The notes below the pieces were generated by a model. It made no database searches. It was given only the letters and a program-made list of their open reading frames with translations, and was not told the origin of the DNA. Shown one piece after another: positions 1 through 7,620 of a stretch of 64,000 bases of DNA. The translations under genes were made by a program, and so were the position numbers. The stretch covers positions 1-64,000 of the forward strand of contig CBFIHR010000016.1 in NCBI GenBank assembly GCA_965662365.1, in the 5' to 3' direction. Each line of letters opens with the position of its first letter. Within the stretch, counting starts at the first letter, position 1. The stretch is from CAWVWD01 sp965662365 (GTDB lineage: Bacteria; Bacteroidota; Bacteroidia; Chitinophagales; Saprospiraceae).

Positions 1-101
1 TCATTGGTGATAATGCGGAAAGTGAAAGACAGCAGAAGATTGAAGCCTTGATTGATGCGGACTTTGATAAATGTGAGGATGTTTTTAAAGCCTTAGCCTA
101 A
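1..101 (+). CDS. C-terminal end of an unidentified protein (partial)
   Basis: An open frame runs in from the left edge (codons start at base 3) and stops at TAA 99-101. The visible 32 residues are hydrophilic and acidic and end in DVFKALA. The stop overlaps the next ATG by one base (TAATG), so the two genes are very probably translationally coupled. Because the next gene looks like a Doc toxin remnant, this could be the cognate antitoxin. That is inferred from position only; I do not recognise the family from the tail. Confidence 0.55.
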   Translation, partial: IGDNAESERQQKIEALIDADFDKCEDVFKALA

Positions 102-367
102 TGGAATATTTGAGAAAAGCAGATATTATTTTTATCAATCAAAAGACAGTAAAAAGACATGGCGGAAATTTTGTTCCACCTGATAATTTTCTAAATGAAG
201 CACCTTTAGATTATTTGATTGATGTGATAAGTTCTGAAATGTTTGGCGAACCTTTATCCTCGCAAAAATCTACAGACTTAACGTCGCCTTATTCCAATGA
301 AATATTACTTGAGTTTGTATTAATATGGTGTCAAGCATGGTTTGAACGAAATATTATCAAACTATAA
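101..367 (+). CDS. Doc-like (death-on-curing) toxin, N-terminal part only; probable remnant
   Basis: This 88-residue protein begins with a stretch (residues about 5-52, including INQKTVKRHGGNF and EMFGEPL) that resembles the N-terminus of Bacteroidota death-on-curing/Fic-fold toxins. Complete Doc proteins are about 125 residues and carry an HxFxDGNKR catalytic motif soon after this point. Here the frame continues with an unrelated 36-residue tail and stops, so the catalytic motif is missing. The start codon overlaps the upstream stop (TAATG), the usual toxin-antitoxin coupling. The resemblance rests on recalled family patterns. It could also be an intact small protein that only looks like Doc at its N-terminus. 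I expect no AMP- or phosphotransferase activity. Confidence 0.45.
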   Translation: MEYLRKADIIFINQKTVKRHGGNFVPPDNFLNEAPLDYLIDVISSEMFGEPLSSQKSTDLTSPYSNEILLEFVLIWCQAWFERNIIKL

Positions 368-375
368 CACCAATA

Positions 376-412
376 AAAAAGGCCGAATTAACCTAAGCTA
401 ATTTGACCTTTT
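376..412. terminator. Bidirectional intrinsic terminator between the Doc-like gene and polA
   Basis: Arms at 378-390 and 399-411 pair over 13 positions with one mismatch and one G-U pair around an 8-nt loop, flanked by A and T runs. It lies between two convergent genes. Confidence 0.6.
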
Positions 413-448
413 CAAAATACTCAATACTTCGTATTTAACACTTAAATC

Positions 449-3253
449 CTAATGTGCTTCCAACCAATTCTCACCAATATCCATACCCACCAAAATCGGA
501 ACTTGCAAATTCGGAATTGCAGATTTCATTAAGTTTTCGATAATCGGTTTAAGTGTTTCCAATTCAGGTTTATACACATCAAAAACTAATTCATCATGCA
601 CTTGCATAATCATTTTGGATTTAAAATTTCCGTCTTTTAGTGCTTTATGAATATTAATCATAGCGACCTTAATCATGTCGGCTGCTGAACCTTGAATCGG
701 TGTATTTATCGCTACACGTTCTGCGTTTGTACGAGCTAAAGCGTTGCGAGAATTAATATCCCGAAGTTCACGGCGACGCCCCATTAAGGTCGTGACGTAG
801 CCATCTTTGCGACAGTTTTCAACCGTTTCGTCCATGTATTTTTTCAAATCTTGATATTGAGTGAAGTAGTTGTCAATCAATATTTTAGCATCTTTTCGTT
901 TGATGTTGAGTTGTCGAGAAAGGTTCGTGGCACCTGCACCGTAAATGATGGAGAAGTTGACCGTTTTGGCATTTCGTCTTTGGTCAGCAGTAACTTCTTC
1001 TAATGGAACGCCATAGACTTTTGCAGCCGTTGCACGGTGAATATCGTGGCCCGCTTGAAAGGCTTCTAACATCGCTTTTTCGTTCGCAATTTCGGCAATC
1101 AAACGCAGCTCAATTTGCGAGTAATCGGCAGCCAATAAAATATGATTTTCATCTCTTGGAATAAAGGCTTTACGAATCTCACGACCAGCATCGTCCCGAA
1201 TCGGAATATTTTGCAAATTCGGATTTTCAGACGACAAACGACCTGTTGCGGCTCGTGCTTGATTAAAAGACGAATGCACTCGACCCGTTTTCGGATTAAT
1301 CAATTTCGGCAAGGCATCGACATACGTTGATTTTAATTTTGAGAATTTTCTAAAATCCAAAATCTCTTGAACGTACTCATGTTCTGCTGCCAATTCCGAC
1401 AGTTTTTCTTCGCTTGTCGAGTATTGGCCACTTTTCGTTTTTTTCCAACGATATGGAATTTTCATTTTATCAAATAATACCTCGCCAACTTGTTTTGGCG
1501 AAGCAATATTGAAACGAACTCCAGCTTTTTCGTAAATACTTTCCTCTTTTTCTTTGATGATTTTTTCCAACTCTTTCGAGTAATTATTCAAAAATTCGCC
1601 ATCAATTCTAACGCCTTCAAATTCCATATCCGTCAAGACACGCACCAGCGGCATTTCCAAATTTTCAAATAAATCAACGGCTCTATTTTCTGTCAACATT
1701 TCGGCTAAAACAGGCTTCAATTGTAGCGTTACGTCCGCATCTTCTGCCGCGTATTCCGATACTTTTTCGACCGCAATATCTCGCATTGTAAGTTGGTTTT
1801 TGCCCCGCTTCCCAATCAGTTTTTCAATCGGTACCATTTTGTAATTCAAATACGATTGCGACAAATAATCCAATTTATGACGCAAATCCGGCTCACACAA
1901 ATAATGTGCAATCATCGTATCAAAATACGTTCCTTGCAAGTCAACGCCGTACCATTTCATCATCAACGCATCGTACTTGATATTTTGACCGATTTTCTCA
2001 ATATTTGGATTTTCTAAAACCGATTTAAATACTGCAACAATGGCTAAGGCTTCGTTTCGGTCGGCTGGTGTCGGCACGTAGTAGCCTTTATTTGCTTCAA
2101 ACGAAAATGACATTCCAACTAACTCTGCTTCATTCGCATCAACGCCAGTCGTTTCGGTATCGAATGAAATTGAGGTTTGTTTTTCTAATAAAGCGACCAA
2201 TTCTGCGTGTTTTTCGGGCGTATCCATGAGTTGATAATCATGTTCTGTATTATCTATGGTATTATCTACAGTAGTTGGTTCAGGAATTGGCTTCGGTGTA
2301 GCTTGTTGAACGGTCGGGCCAGTAGCAAATAAATTGCCTTGTTGACCAGCGATATTTTGTGGTGCAGCAGGTTCGGCTTCGATACCTAAAATTCGTTTTG
2401 ATAAATTTCTAAACTCTAAATCTTTAAAAATTTCTTGTAACTTTTCTCGATTTATTGGCTCGACAATATATTTTGAAGCATCAAATTGAACAGGAACATT
2501 GACATCAATTGTCGCCAATTTTTTAGATAATAAACCTAATTCTGCTCCTTCGATAACCCGTTCTTTTTGTTTACCTTTTAACTTATCCGCATTTTCAATT
2601 AAGCCTTCGACGGTATCGTATTTTGCCAATAATTTCTTCGCTGTTTTCGGGCCAATACCACGAATCCCAGGAATATTATCCACCGAATCACCTTGCAGCC
2701 CTAACATATCAATGACTTGATCAACTCTGGAAATTCCCCATTTTTCCAACACTTCCGGGACACCGATAACTTCGGCATCATCGCCCGAACGAGCGGGTTT
2801 ATACATAAAAATTTTGTCCGATACCAATTGAGCGTAATCCTTATCGGGAGTCATCATATAAACCGTAAAATCTTCTTTTTCAGCCTGTTTAGCCAATGTT
2901 CCAATTATGTCATCTGCTTCATAATTTTCCAACATTACAATCGGAATATTAAAGGCTTCGATTATTGAACGAATGTAAGGTAGGGCAATCGAAATATCTT
3001 CGGGTTGAGCGTCTCGATTTGCTTTATATTCAGGATACATTTCATTACGAAAAGTACCACCAGACATATCAAATGAAACGGCTAAATGTGTCGGTTTTTC
3101 TTTTTGTAAAATCGACCATAATGTATTCACAAACCCTGTAATCGCAGACGTATTGATACCTTTCGAATTGATTAAAGGGCGTTTTATGTAAGCATAATGC
3201 GCACGATAAACCAAAGCGTGACCATCGAGTAGAAATAGTTTTTTATTGGACAT
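449..3253 (-). CDS. polA: DNA polymerase I
   Basis: A 934-residue, three-domain DNA polymerase I for Okazaki-fragment maturation and repair. The 5'-3' exonuclease domain fills the first ~290 residues (helix-hairpin-helix near DNIPGIRGIGPKTAKK). The 3'-5' exonuclease appears active, because FDTETTG is present at about residues 364-370. Polymerase motif A (DYSQIELR, about 710), motif B (RRNAKTVNFSIIYG, about 758) and motif C (QVHDELVF, about 883) are intact. A Gln/Pro/Thr-rich linker separates the two exonuclease domains at about 295-335. It is transcribed alone, and a period-7 palindromic repeat begins 8 nt before its ATG. Confidence 0.98.
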   Translation of the reverse strand: MSNKKLFLLDGHALVYRAHYAYIKRPLINSKGINTSAITGFVNTLWSILQKEKPTHLAVSFDMSGGTFRNEMYPEYKANRDAQPEDISIALPYIRSIIEAFNIPIVMLENYEADDIIGTLAKQAEKEDFTVYMMTPDKDYAQLVSDKIFMYKPARSGDDAEVIGVPEVLEKWGISRVDQVIDMLGLQGDSVDNIPGIRGIGPKTAKKLLAKYDTVEGLIENADKLKGKQKERVIEGAELGLLSKKLATIDVNVPVQFDASKYIVEPINREKLQEIFKDLEFRNLSKRILGIEAEPAAPQNIAGQQGNLFATGPTVQQATPKPIPEPTTVDNTIDNTEHDYQLMDTPEKHAELVALLEKQTSISFDTETTGVDANEAELVGMSFSFEANKGYYVPTPADRNEALAIVAVFKSVLENPNIEKIGQNIKYDALMMKWYGVDLQGTYFDTMIAHYLCEPDLRHKLDYLSQSYLNYKMVPIEKLIGKRGKNQLTMRDIAVEKVSEYAAEDADVTLQLKPVLAEMLTENRAVDLFENLEMPLVRVLTDMEFEGVRIDGEFLNNYSKELEKIIKEKEESIYEKAGVRFNIASPKQVGEVLFDKMKIPYRWKKTKSGQYSTSEEKLSELAAEHEYVQEILDFRKFSKLKSTYVDALPKLINPKTGRVHSSFNQARAATGRLSSENPNLQNIPIRDDAGREIRKAFIPRDENHILLAADYSQIELRLIAEIANEKAMLEAFQAGHDIHRATAAKVYGVPLEEVTADQRRNAKTVNFSIIYGAGATNLSRQLNIKRKDAKILIDNYFTQYQDLKKYMDETVENCRKDGYVTTLMGRRRELRDINSRNALARTNAERVAINTPIQGSAADMIKVAMINIHKALKDGNFKSKMIMQVHDELVFDVYKPELETLKPIIENLMKSAIPNLQVPILVGMDIGENWLEAH

Positions 3254-3261
3254 TTTTTATT

Positions 3262-3337
3262 TAGATGCGAGATGTGAGATGTGAGGTGAAAGATGTGAGT
3301 GAAAATCCCAAATCTTAAATCTCAAATCTCAAATCTT
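3262..3337. repeat. Period-7 tandem repeats arranged as an inverted repeat, next to the polA start
   Basis: The left arm (3262-3299) reads as about five 7-mers related to GAGATGT. The right arm (3310-3337) is four 7-mers AAATCTT/AAATCTC. The reverse complement of the right arm matches the left arm except at the G/T positions. The element begins 8 nt upstream of the polA ATG. Confidence 0.75.
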
Positions 3338-3380
3338 TATTTTATCATTAATTTGATTCTATTTTGTAAAGGTATTAATT

Positions 3381-3460
3381 CAATGGTTGAATTGTTAAAT
3401 TGTTAGGCTGTTTTCTTGATATTGTTTTATCCTTTAACCATTTTGCTATTTAATTTTTGT
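3381..3460. repeat. Period-8 tandem repeats, weak inverted repeat
   Basis: Bases 3382-3413 split into four octamers (AATGGTTG, AATTGTTA, AATTGTTA, GGCTGTTT). A second, looser octamer series follows in the other orientation (TTTAACCA, TTTTGCTA, TTTAATTT). The octamer is the reverse complement of the TAACAATT-type word found before secA. Confidence 0.55.
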
Positions 3461-3483
3461 CTCTAAAATACCAAACTCAACCA

Positions 3484-3527
3484 CCTCAAAATATTTGTAG
3501 TCTATTTTATAAAATAGATTTTTGAGG
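3484..3527. promoter_or_regulatory. Nested palindrome upstream of the DUF2306 gene
   Basis: The perfect 18-nt palindrome TCTATTTTATAAAATAGA (3501-3518) lies inside an outer stem CCTCAAAA/TTTTGAGG (3484-3491 with 3520-3527). It is about 60 nt before the likely start. It could be an operator or an RNA hairpin; no regulator is identified. Confidence 0.4.
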
Positions 3528-3588
3528 ATTAAAAGCTCAAAAATAATAGAAATCTCGTATTTTGAATATTCAGTTGAAACTTAAAGGA

Positions 3589-4218
3589 ATGAGAACGCTA
3601 AAAATTACGATTTATCTTTTACTACTTGCTGTTTATGCCTTTTTTTGCTACCTAATGGCAGCGATCACGATGCAGTATATTCCAATAAATACAGATGTAG
3701 CCTTTCTAAGAATCAAGCAAGAATACGTGACGATGATACATTATTCAATTTCATTTTTCATTCACGTATTCACCTCTATTTTTGTATTAATTGCAGGTTT
3801 TACACAATTTTCTAAAACGATTCGGCAAAAATATTATTGGATTCACCAATCTTCAGGTTGGCTATACGTCGTAGCGACACTTTTATTCGCAGCTCCTTCA
3901 GGATTGATTATCGGAATTTATGCTAATGGCGGATTTTGGTCACGAATTGGATTTTGTTTATTAGCTGTTTTGTGGTTTATATTTACGCTTGTCGCAATGT
4001 GGAGATTGAAGCAAAAAAACATCATCGCACACCAACAATGGATGCTGCGTAGCTTTGCTTTAGCTATGTCTGCGATAACCCTTCGGGCTTGGAAATATGT
4101 CATTGTAGCCCTTTTTCATCCGCCACCAATGGACGTTTACAGAGTTGTCGCTTGGTTGGGTTGGGTGTTGAATTTAGTGATTGTAGAAGTGTATATTTAT
4201 CGAAAATGGAAAGGATAA
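3589..4218 (+). CDS. DUF2306-family multi-pass membrane protein
   Basis: About 209 residues with four to six hydrophobic helices, the histidine-containing motifs IHQSSGWLY and AHQQWMLRS, and the general pattern of DUF2306 membrane proteins. Function is unknown; the conserved histidines could hold a cofactor, but that is inference. The first in-frame codon is a TTG at 3562. I prefer the ATG at 3589 (MRTLKITIYLLL), which puts a hydrophobic segment at the N-terminus, although the AAAGGA before it is too close to act as a normal Shine-Dalgarno. A stem-loop begins at the stop codon, and the lipoprotein gene follows 47 nt on. Confidence 0.75.
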   Translation: MRTLKITIYLLLLAVYAFFCYLMAAITMQYIPINTDVAFLRIKQEYVTMIHYSISFFIHVFTSIFVLIAGFTQFSKTIRQKYYWIHQSSGWLYVVATLLFAAPSGLIIGIYANGGFWSRIGFCLLAVLWFIFTLVAMWRLKQKNIIAHQQWMLRSFALAMSAITLRAWKYVIVALFHPPPMDVYRVVAWLGWVLNLVIVEVYIYRKWKG

Positions 4219-4244
4219 AAGGCATTTTAAAAATACCTTTTATC
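4214..4244 (+). terminator. Stem-loop overlapping the DUF2306 stop codon
   Basis: Fifteen-base arms (4214-4228 and 4230-4244) pair with one C-A mismatch and include the stop codon. There is no long T run after it, so it may be a weak terminator or an mRNA 3'-end stabiliser before the next gene. Confidence 0.45.
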
Positions 4245-4265
4245 TAACACTTAAAATTAAAATCA

Positions 4266-5144
4266 ATGAAAAAACTATTTATTTACACCTTCCTTTTAGG
4301 AATGTTAGCAGCGTGTGGCGAAACGGAAACGGCACAACAACAAGAAACACTACAACAAACCGAACAGATACAACAACTTCCGCAACAAACCGTTGAAATC
4401 CCTGAAAATCAACAGGGAATGTATGGTTATTATGTCGGAATGTTTGAAGCCGAAGAGTTCAAAAAAAATAAAAAGCCATCTTATTCCAACAAGATTAATA
4501 TCGCTATTGATAAAATCGAAGATGGAAAAATCGAAGGTCACAGCGTTATCGCAGGAAATAGCCGACCGTTTTCGGGAACGATTACAGATAAAGGAAATAA
4601 TGTCTATGCAGTTGAAGCAAAAGAACCAGGTGACGACAAATATGATGGAACGTTTTCATTTATAGTCGATGCTACGAACAAAAGCCTTCAAGGAACTTGG
4701 GTAGCGAATGATAAAAAATTAGCCGTTACAAAAAGAAAGTATAACTTACCCAAAAAGGTATTTATGTACAAAAAGGATTTAGAGTTAGAAGAAAGCGTTG
4801 TACAAGATATTTTTTATGATAGCTATGATGACGAGCAAGGTACGTTCGAGATTCCGACAGAACAGGCGATTCTTATCAATGCTTCTAATACAGAATTGAA
4901 GCCTGAAGATATAGAAAACTTGTATAAAGGCGATATGGAAATCATTCGTAATGCAATTTATGCACGTCACGGCTATACCTTCAAATATCGTAGAATGCGT
5001 TATATTTTTGATAAAATCAGTTGGTATATTCCTGTGCATACCGAAGTGAAAGACATGCTGACGGATTTAGAAAAGAAAAATATTGACCTGTTGAAACGTT
5101 ATGAAAAACATTTAGAAGCGTATTATGATGCTTACGGGAGATAG
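4266..5144 (+). CDS. Lipoprotein with a C-terminal YARHG domain
   Basis: A 292-residue predicted lipoprotein. The signal peptide ends in the lipobox LAAC (cysteine about residue 17) and is followed by a Gln/Thr-rich linker. The middle (about 50-165) is probably a beta-rich domain of unknown type. The C-terminus contains AIYARHGYTFK followed by a helical stretch, which is the YARHG extracellular domain. It probably sits on the periplasmic face of a membrane. Function is unknown. It may be co-transcribed with the DUF2306 gene 47 nt upstream. Confidence 0.8.
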   Translation: MKKLFIYTFLLGMLAACGETETAQQQETLQQTEQIQQLPQQTVEIPENQQGMYGYYVGMFEAEEFKKNKKPSYSNKINIAIDKIEDGKIEGHSVIAGNSRPFSGTITDKGNNVYAVEAKEPGDDKYDGTFSFIVDATNKSLQGTWVANDKKLAVTKRKYNLPKKVFMYKKDLELEESVVQDIFYDSYDDEQGTFEIPTEQAILINASNTELKPEDIENLYKGDMEIIRNAIYARHGYTFKYRRMRYIFDKISWYIPVHTEVKDMLTDLEKKNIDLLKRYEKHLEAYYDAYGR

Positions 5145-5149
5145 ATATA

Positions 5150-5234
5150 ATGTTCGAATGTTCGAATGTTTCAATGTTCGAGTGTTTTGTAACATTTGAA
5201 CACTCGAACATTCAAACACTAAAACATTTCAACA
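5150..5234. repeat. Period-8 tandem repeats forming a 36-nt inverted repeat before the ammonia-lyase gene
   Basis: The left arm 5150-5185 is four octamers (TGTTCGAA, TGTTCGAA, TGTTTCAA, TGTTCGAG) plus TGTT. The right arm 5199-5234 is AACA plus four complementary octamers (CTCGAACA, TTCAAACA, CTAAAACA, TTTCAACA). The arms match at 29 of 36 positions, with a perfect 11-bp core nearest the 13-nt loop. It ends 51 nt before the next ATG. Confidence 0.8.
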
Positions 5235-5242
5235 ATTTTTCA

Positions 5243-5250
5243 GACCTTTG
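5243..5250 (+). promoter_or_regulatory. Probable -7 box for the ammonia-lyase gene
   Basis: GACCTTTG differs by one base from the Bacteroidota TAnnTTTG -7 element and lies 36 nt before the ATG. No TTTG -33 element is obvious. Confidence 0.4.
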
Positions 5251-5285
5251 CAGCCCATATTTTATTAAAATTTTGAAATTAAACT

Positions 5286-7235
5286 ATGCAGCCTACCACT
5301 AATGTTATTTTAAATGGGCAAAGTTTGTCTATTGACCAAGTTTTGCGAGTTGCGGAAGATTATGCAAAAGTCGAAATTGCTCCTGAAGCAATCGAAAACG
5401 TGATTGAAAGTCAAGTTTTTATTACGAATCAAGTTGAGTTAGGAAAAATTATTTACGGTGTAACGACTGGTTTTGGTATCAATGCTGATAAGGTGATTGA
5501 GCAAAAAGATGCGTCTGATTTGCAACGGAACCTTTTGTTATCACACGCTTGTGGCGTTGGAAAACCATTTGATGAAGGTATTGTACGGGCGATTATGACG
5601 ATTCGTTTAAATACTTTGTTGGCTGGTCATTCGGGTGTTCGGTTAGAAACGATCCGCTTATTGCAACAATTTATTAATTATCGGATTCATCCAATGATTC
5701 CTGAACAGGGTTCGGTTGGGGCGAGTGGCGATTTGTGTCCGTTATCGCACATGGCTATTCCGTTGATGGGCGAGGGGTTGGTGCATTTTAAGGGGCAGCG
5801 ACTGCGGACTTCTGAATTGTATCAATTGGAAGCTGTTCAATCAATTAATCGTCAAATTGAACAGGAGAACGAAAGCCGTGATGAATTGGAAAAAATGCCG
5901 TTAATCGCTCCGATTGAATTGTCGTACAAGGAAGGAATCGGATTGAGTAATGGTACGACTTTGATGGTGAGTTTAGGCGTTTTTGGCGTAAGCCGAGCGA
6001 AAGATTTAATGGATAAATCTATTCTTAGTGCCGCTTTGTTGATGGAAGGGCATTGTTCTCGACCGAAGGCTTTTGATTATAAAATTCATGCGGTTCGTAA
6101 GCATAGCGGACAAATCGAAATCGCTAAACGAATGCGAGAGTTGACGGAAGGCTCGACGATGATTGGGATTTCTCCATTGAAGATTTTAAAGTATTTTCCA
6201 AAAACGATTATTGTGGAAAATGCAGACTTTTCTGTGTTGATCAATCGTTTGACACAGTTACAGTTACATTTGCAAAAGCAAATCGAAATTACGAATAATT
6301 TAGAAGTTCAGGTCAAGGCAAAGTCACGTTTGGTAAGGGTTGAACGATTGTTGAAGGTCGAAAATGCACAAGACTTTTTGGATTTGGAAAATTTAAAAGG
6401 CGTGGTTGATTTTATTCCGAAGTTATTCTGTGATTTCTTATTAAAATATATGCCAACGGAGTTGAAAAATCGGGATTTTTGGCAGGATCTGGTGCATATT
6501 GCGAAAAAGAAAATCACGCCACAAGATGCGTATTCGATTCGTTGTTTTCCGCAAGTTTTTGGAGCAAGCCTAAAAGCGATTGAACATGCCGAAGCGGTTA
6601 TTACGGACGAACTGAATGCGGTAGTGGATAATCCGATTATTTTTATGGAAAATCAGATTTTGCCCGATGGGACGAAGGTCGAATATAACGATGTGATCTC
6701 CGGCGGAAATTTTCACGGACAACCGATTGCGTTGGTGTTGGATTATCTAAAATTGGCGGTTGCCGAAATGGGGAATATTATGGAACGCCAGATTAATAAA
6801 ATGGTTGATGCGGCGACAAATGACGGTTTGCCACCGTTTTTGATTCAAGATGCTGGGTTGCATTCGGGCTTGATGATTCCACAATATACGGCTGCTTCGA
6901 TTGTTTCTGAAAACAAAGTTTTGGTGCATCCTGCTTCGGCAGATTCGATTCCGACCTCTGCAAATCAAGAGGATCACGTCAGTATGGGACCGATTGCTGG
7001 TCGTCAATTATTACAAATTATTGGCAATGTTCAGAAGGTGTTGGCAATACATATTTTGACGGCAAAACAAGCGGTAGCCATGCGTTTGAAACAATTTGAT
7101 ACGATTGTTCCGACTCAAATGGCGACGGCAACAAAAGAATTGTACGACAAAGTTGAAGCGCTGGGAATAACGACAATTGAGGAGGATAGATTTTTGTGGG
7201 AAGATATTGATAAATTGATGGCTTTGGCAAAGTAA
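5286..7235 (+). CDS. Histidine ammonia-lyase family protein, enlarged form
   Basis: A member of the HAL/PAL/TAL family, which deaminates an aromatic amino acid using an MIO cofactor made from Ala-Ser-Gly. The ASG triad is at residues 146-148 (GSVGASGDLCPLSH), the catalytic tyrosine at about 57 (YGVTTGFG), and the C-terminal NQEDHVSM motif is present (Glu about 562). LLLSHACG and the NQEDH glutamate favour histidine as substrate. It is 649 residues against about 510 for typical HutH: a helical insertion of roughly 100-115 residues sits at about 290-404, just before AYSIRCFPQVFGAS. No hutU, hutI or hutG lies nearby, so a role in the standard histidine pathway is not shown, and it could serve another aryl-acid pathway. 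Confidence 0.85.
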   Translation: MQPTTNVILNGQSLSIDQVLRVAEDYAKVEIAPEAIENVIESQVFITNQVELGKIIYGVTTGFGINADKVIEQKDASDLQRNLLLSHACGVGKPFDEGIVRAIMTIRLNTLLAGHSGVRLETIRLLQQFINYRIHPMIPEQGSVGASGDLCPLSHMAIPLMGEGLVHFKGQRLRTSELYQLEAVQSINRQIEQENESRDELEKMPLIAPIELSYKEGIGLSNGTTLMVSLGVFGVSRAKDLMDKSILSAALLMEGHCSRPKAFDYKIHAVRKHSGQIEIAKRMRELTEGSTMIGISPLKILKYFPKTIIVENADFSVLINRLTQLQLHLQKQIEITNNLEVQVKAKSRLVRVERLLKVENAQDFLDLENLKGVVDFIPKLFCDFLLKYMPTELKNRDFWQDLVHIAKKKITPQDAYSIRCFPQVFGASLKAIEHAEAVITDELNAVVDNPIIFMENQILPDGTKVEYNDVISGGNFHGQPIALVLDYLKLAVAEMGNIMERQINKMVDAATNDGLPPFLIQDAGLHSGLMIPQYTAASIVSENKVLVHPASADSIPTSANQEDHVSMGPIAGRQLLQIIGNVQKVLAIHILTAKQAVAMRLKQFDTIVPTQMATATKELYDKVEALGITTIEEDRFLWEDIDKLMALAK

Positions 7236-7267
7236 AACTGAGTGAGGCTCGGTTCAGATATATTTAT

Positions 7268-7299
7268 AGCAGCCAGGTTTAACTTGGCTGCACTTTTTT
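7268..7299 (+). terminator. Intrinsic terminator after the ammonia-lyase gene
   Basis: GCAGCCA (7269-7275) pairs with TGGCTGC (7285-7291), with extra pairs toward the loop, and is followed by ACTTTTTTA. Confidence 0.75.
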
Positions 7300-7474
7300 A
7301 CGTCAAAATGTCACCTAAAACCTGCCAGATTACCCAAAAAAATATTTGGAATAAAATATGACGAGAAACAATACCGAAGCCTACCTTTTGTCTTCGATTT
7401 CAAAGTAATCAGTCCTAATAGATTCTTATGGGTTCATTAATCAATAATTCATAATGAATACAGTTTGAAATCGT

Positions 7475-7482
7475 TATATTTG
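7475..7482 (+). promoter_or_regulatory. Probable secA -7 box
   Basis: TATATTTG fits TAnnTTTG exactly. Transcription from here would give a leader of about 130 nt that contains the whole 7531-7607 palindrome. No well-spaced TTTG -33 element was found. Confidence 0.45.
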
Positions 7483-7530
7483 CGATGCTTTTGAAAAAAA
7501 CGATAAATCATTATTAAAATAAATAAAATA

Positions 7531-7607
7531 ATGATTGTTAAGATTGCTTGATTATCAAATTGTTATGATAAATTAACAATTTAATAGTCCAACAGTCTAA
7601 CAATCAT
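7531..7607. repeat. Period-8 palindrome in the secA leader
   Basis: The arms 7531-7564 and 7575-7607 are inverted copies of each other with about five substitutions and a one-base bulge around a 10-nt loop. Each arm reads as octamers (right arm AACAATTT, AATAGTCC, AACAGTCT, AACAATCA). It ends 13 nt before the secA ATG. Confidence 0.75.
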
Positions 7608-7620
7608 TTCAATAACAATC

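Larger units (their letters stand above)
3254..3588. other. Divergent intergenic region with two tandem-repeat palindromes and one long palindrome
   Basis: This 335-nt gap between polA and the DUF2306 gene holds no convincing gene. It contains a period-7 element (3262-3337), a period-8 element (3381-3460) and an AT-rich 18-nt perfect palindrome (3501-3518) nested in a wider stem. I found no clear TAnnTTTG box for polA. Confidence 0.7.
7236..7620. other. Intergenic region upstream of secA
   Basis: This 385-nt stretch holds the ammonia-lyase terminator, a TAnnTTTG box and a long period-8 palindrome that runs nearly to the secA start. No coding sequence is convincing. Confidence 0.7.

Noticed and set aside
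101..367. A recent frameshift in the Doc-like gene that could be repaired to give a full toxin
   Set aside because: Restoring a YP after EPL needs a two-base insertion, but the downstream frames do not show the catalytic motif, so the loss is more than a single frameshift.
3262..3337. CRISPR array
   Set aside because: Units are 7 nt, contiguous, without spacers and arranged as a mirror; the same holds for the other tandem-repeat loci. No cas genes are present.
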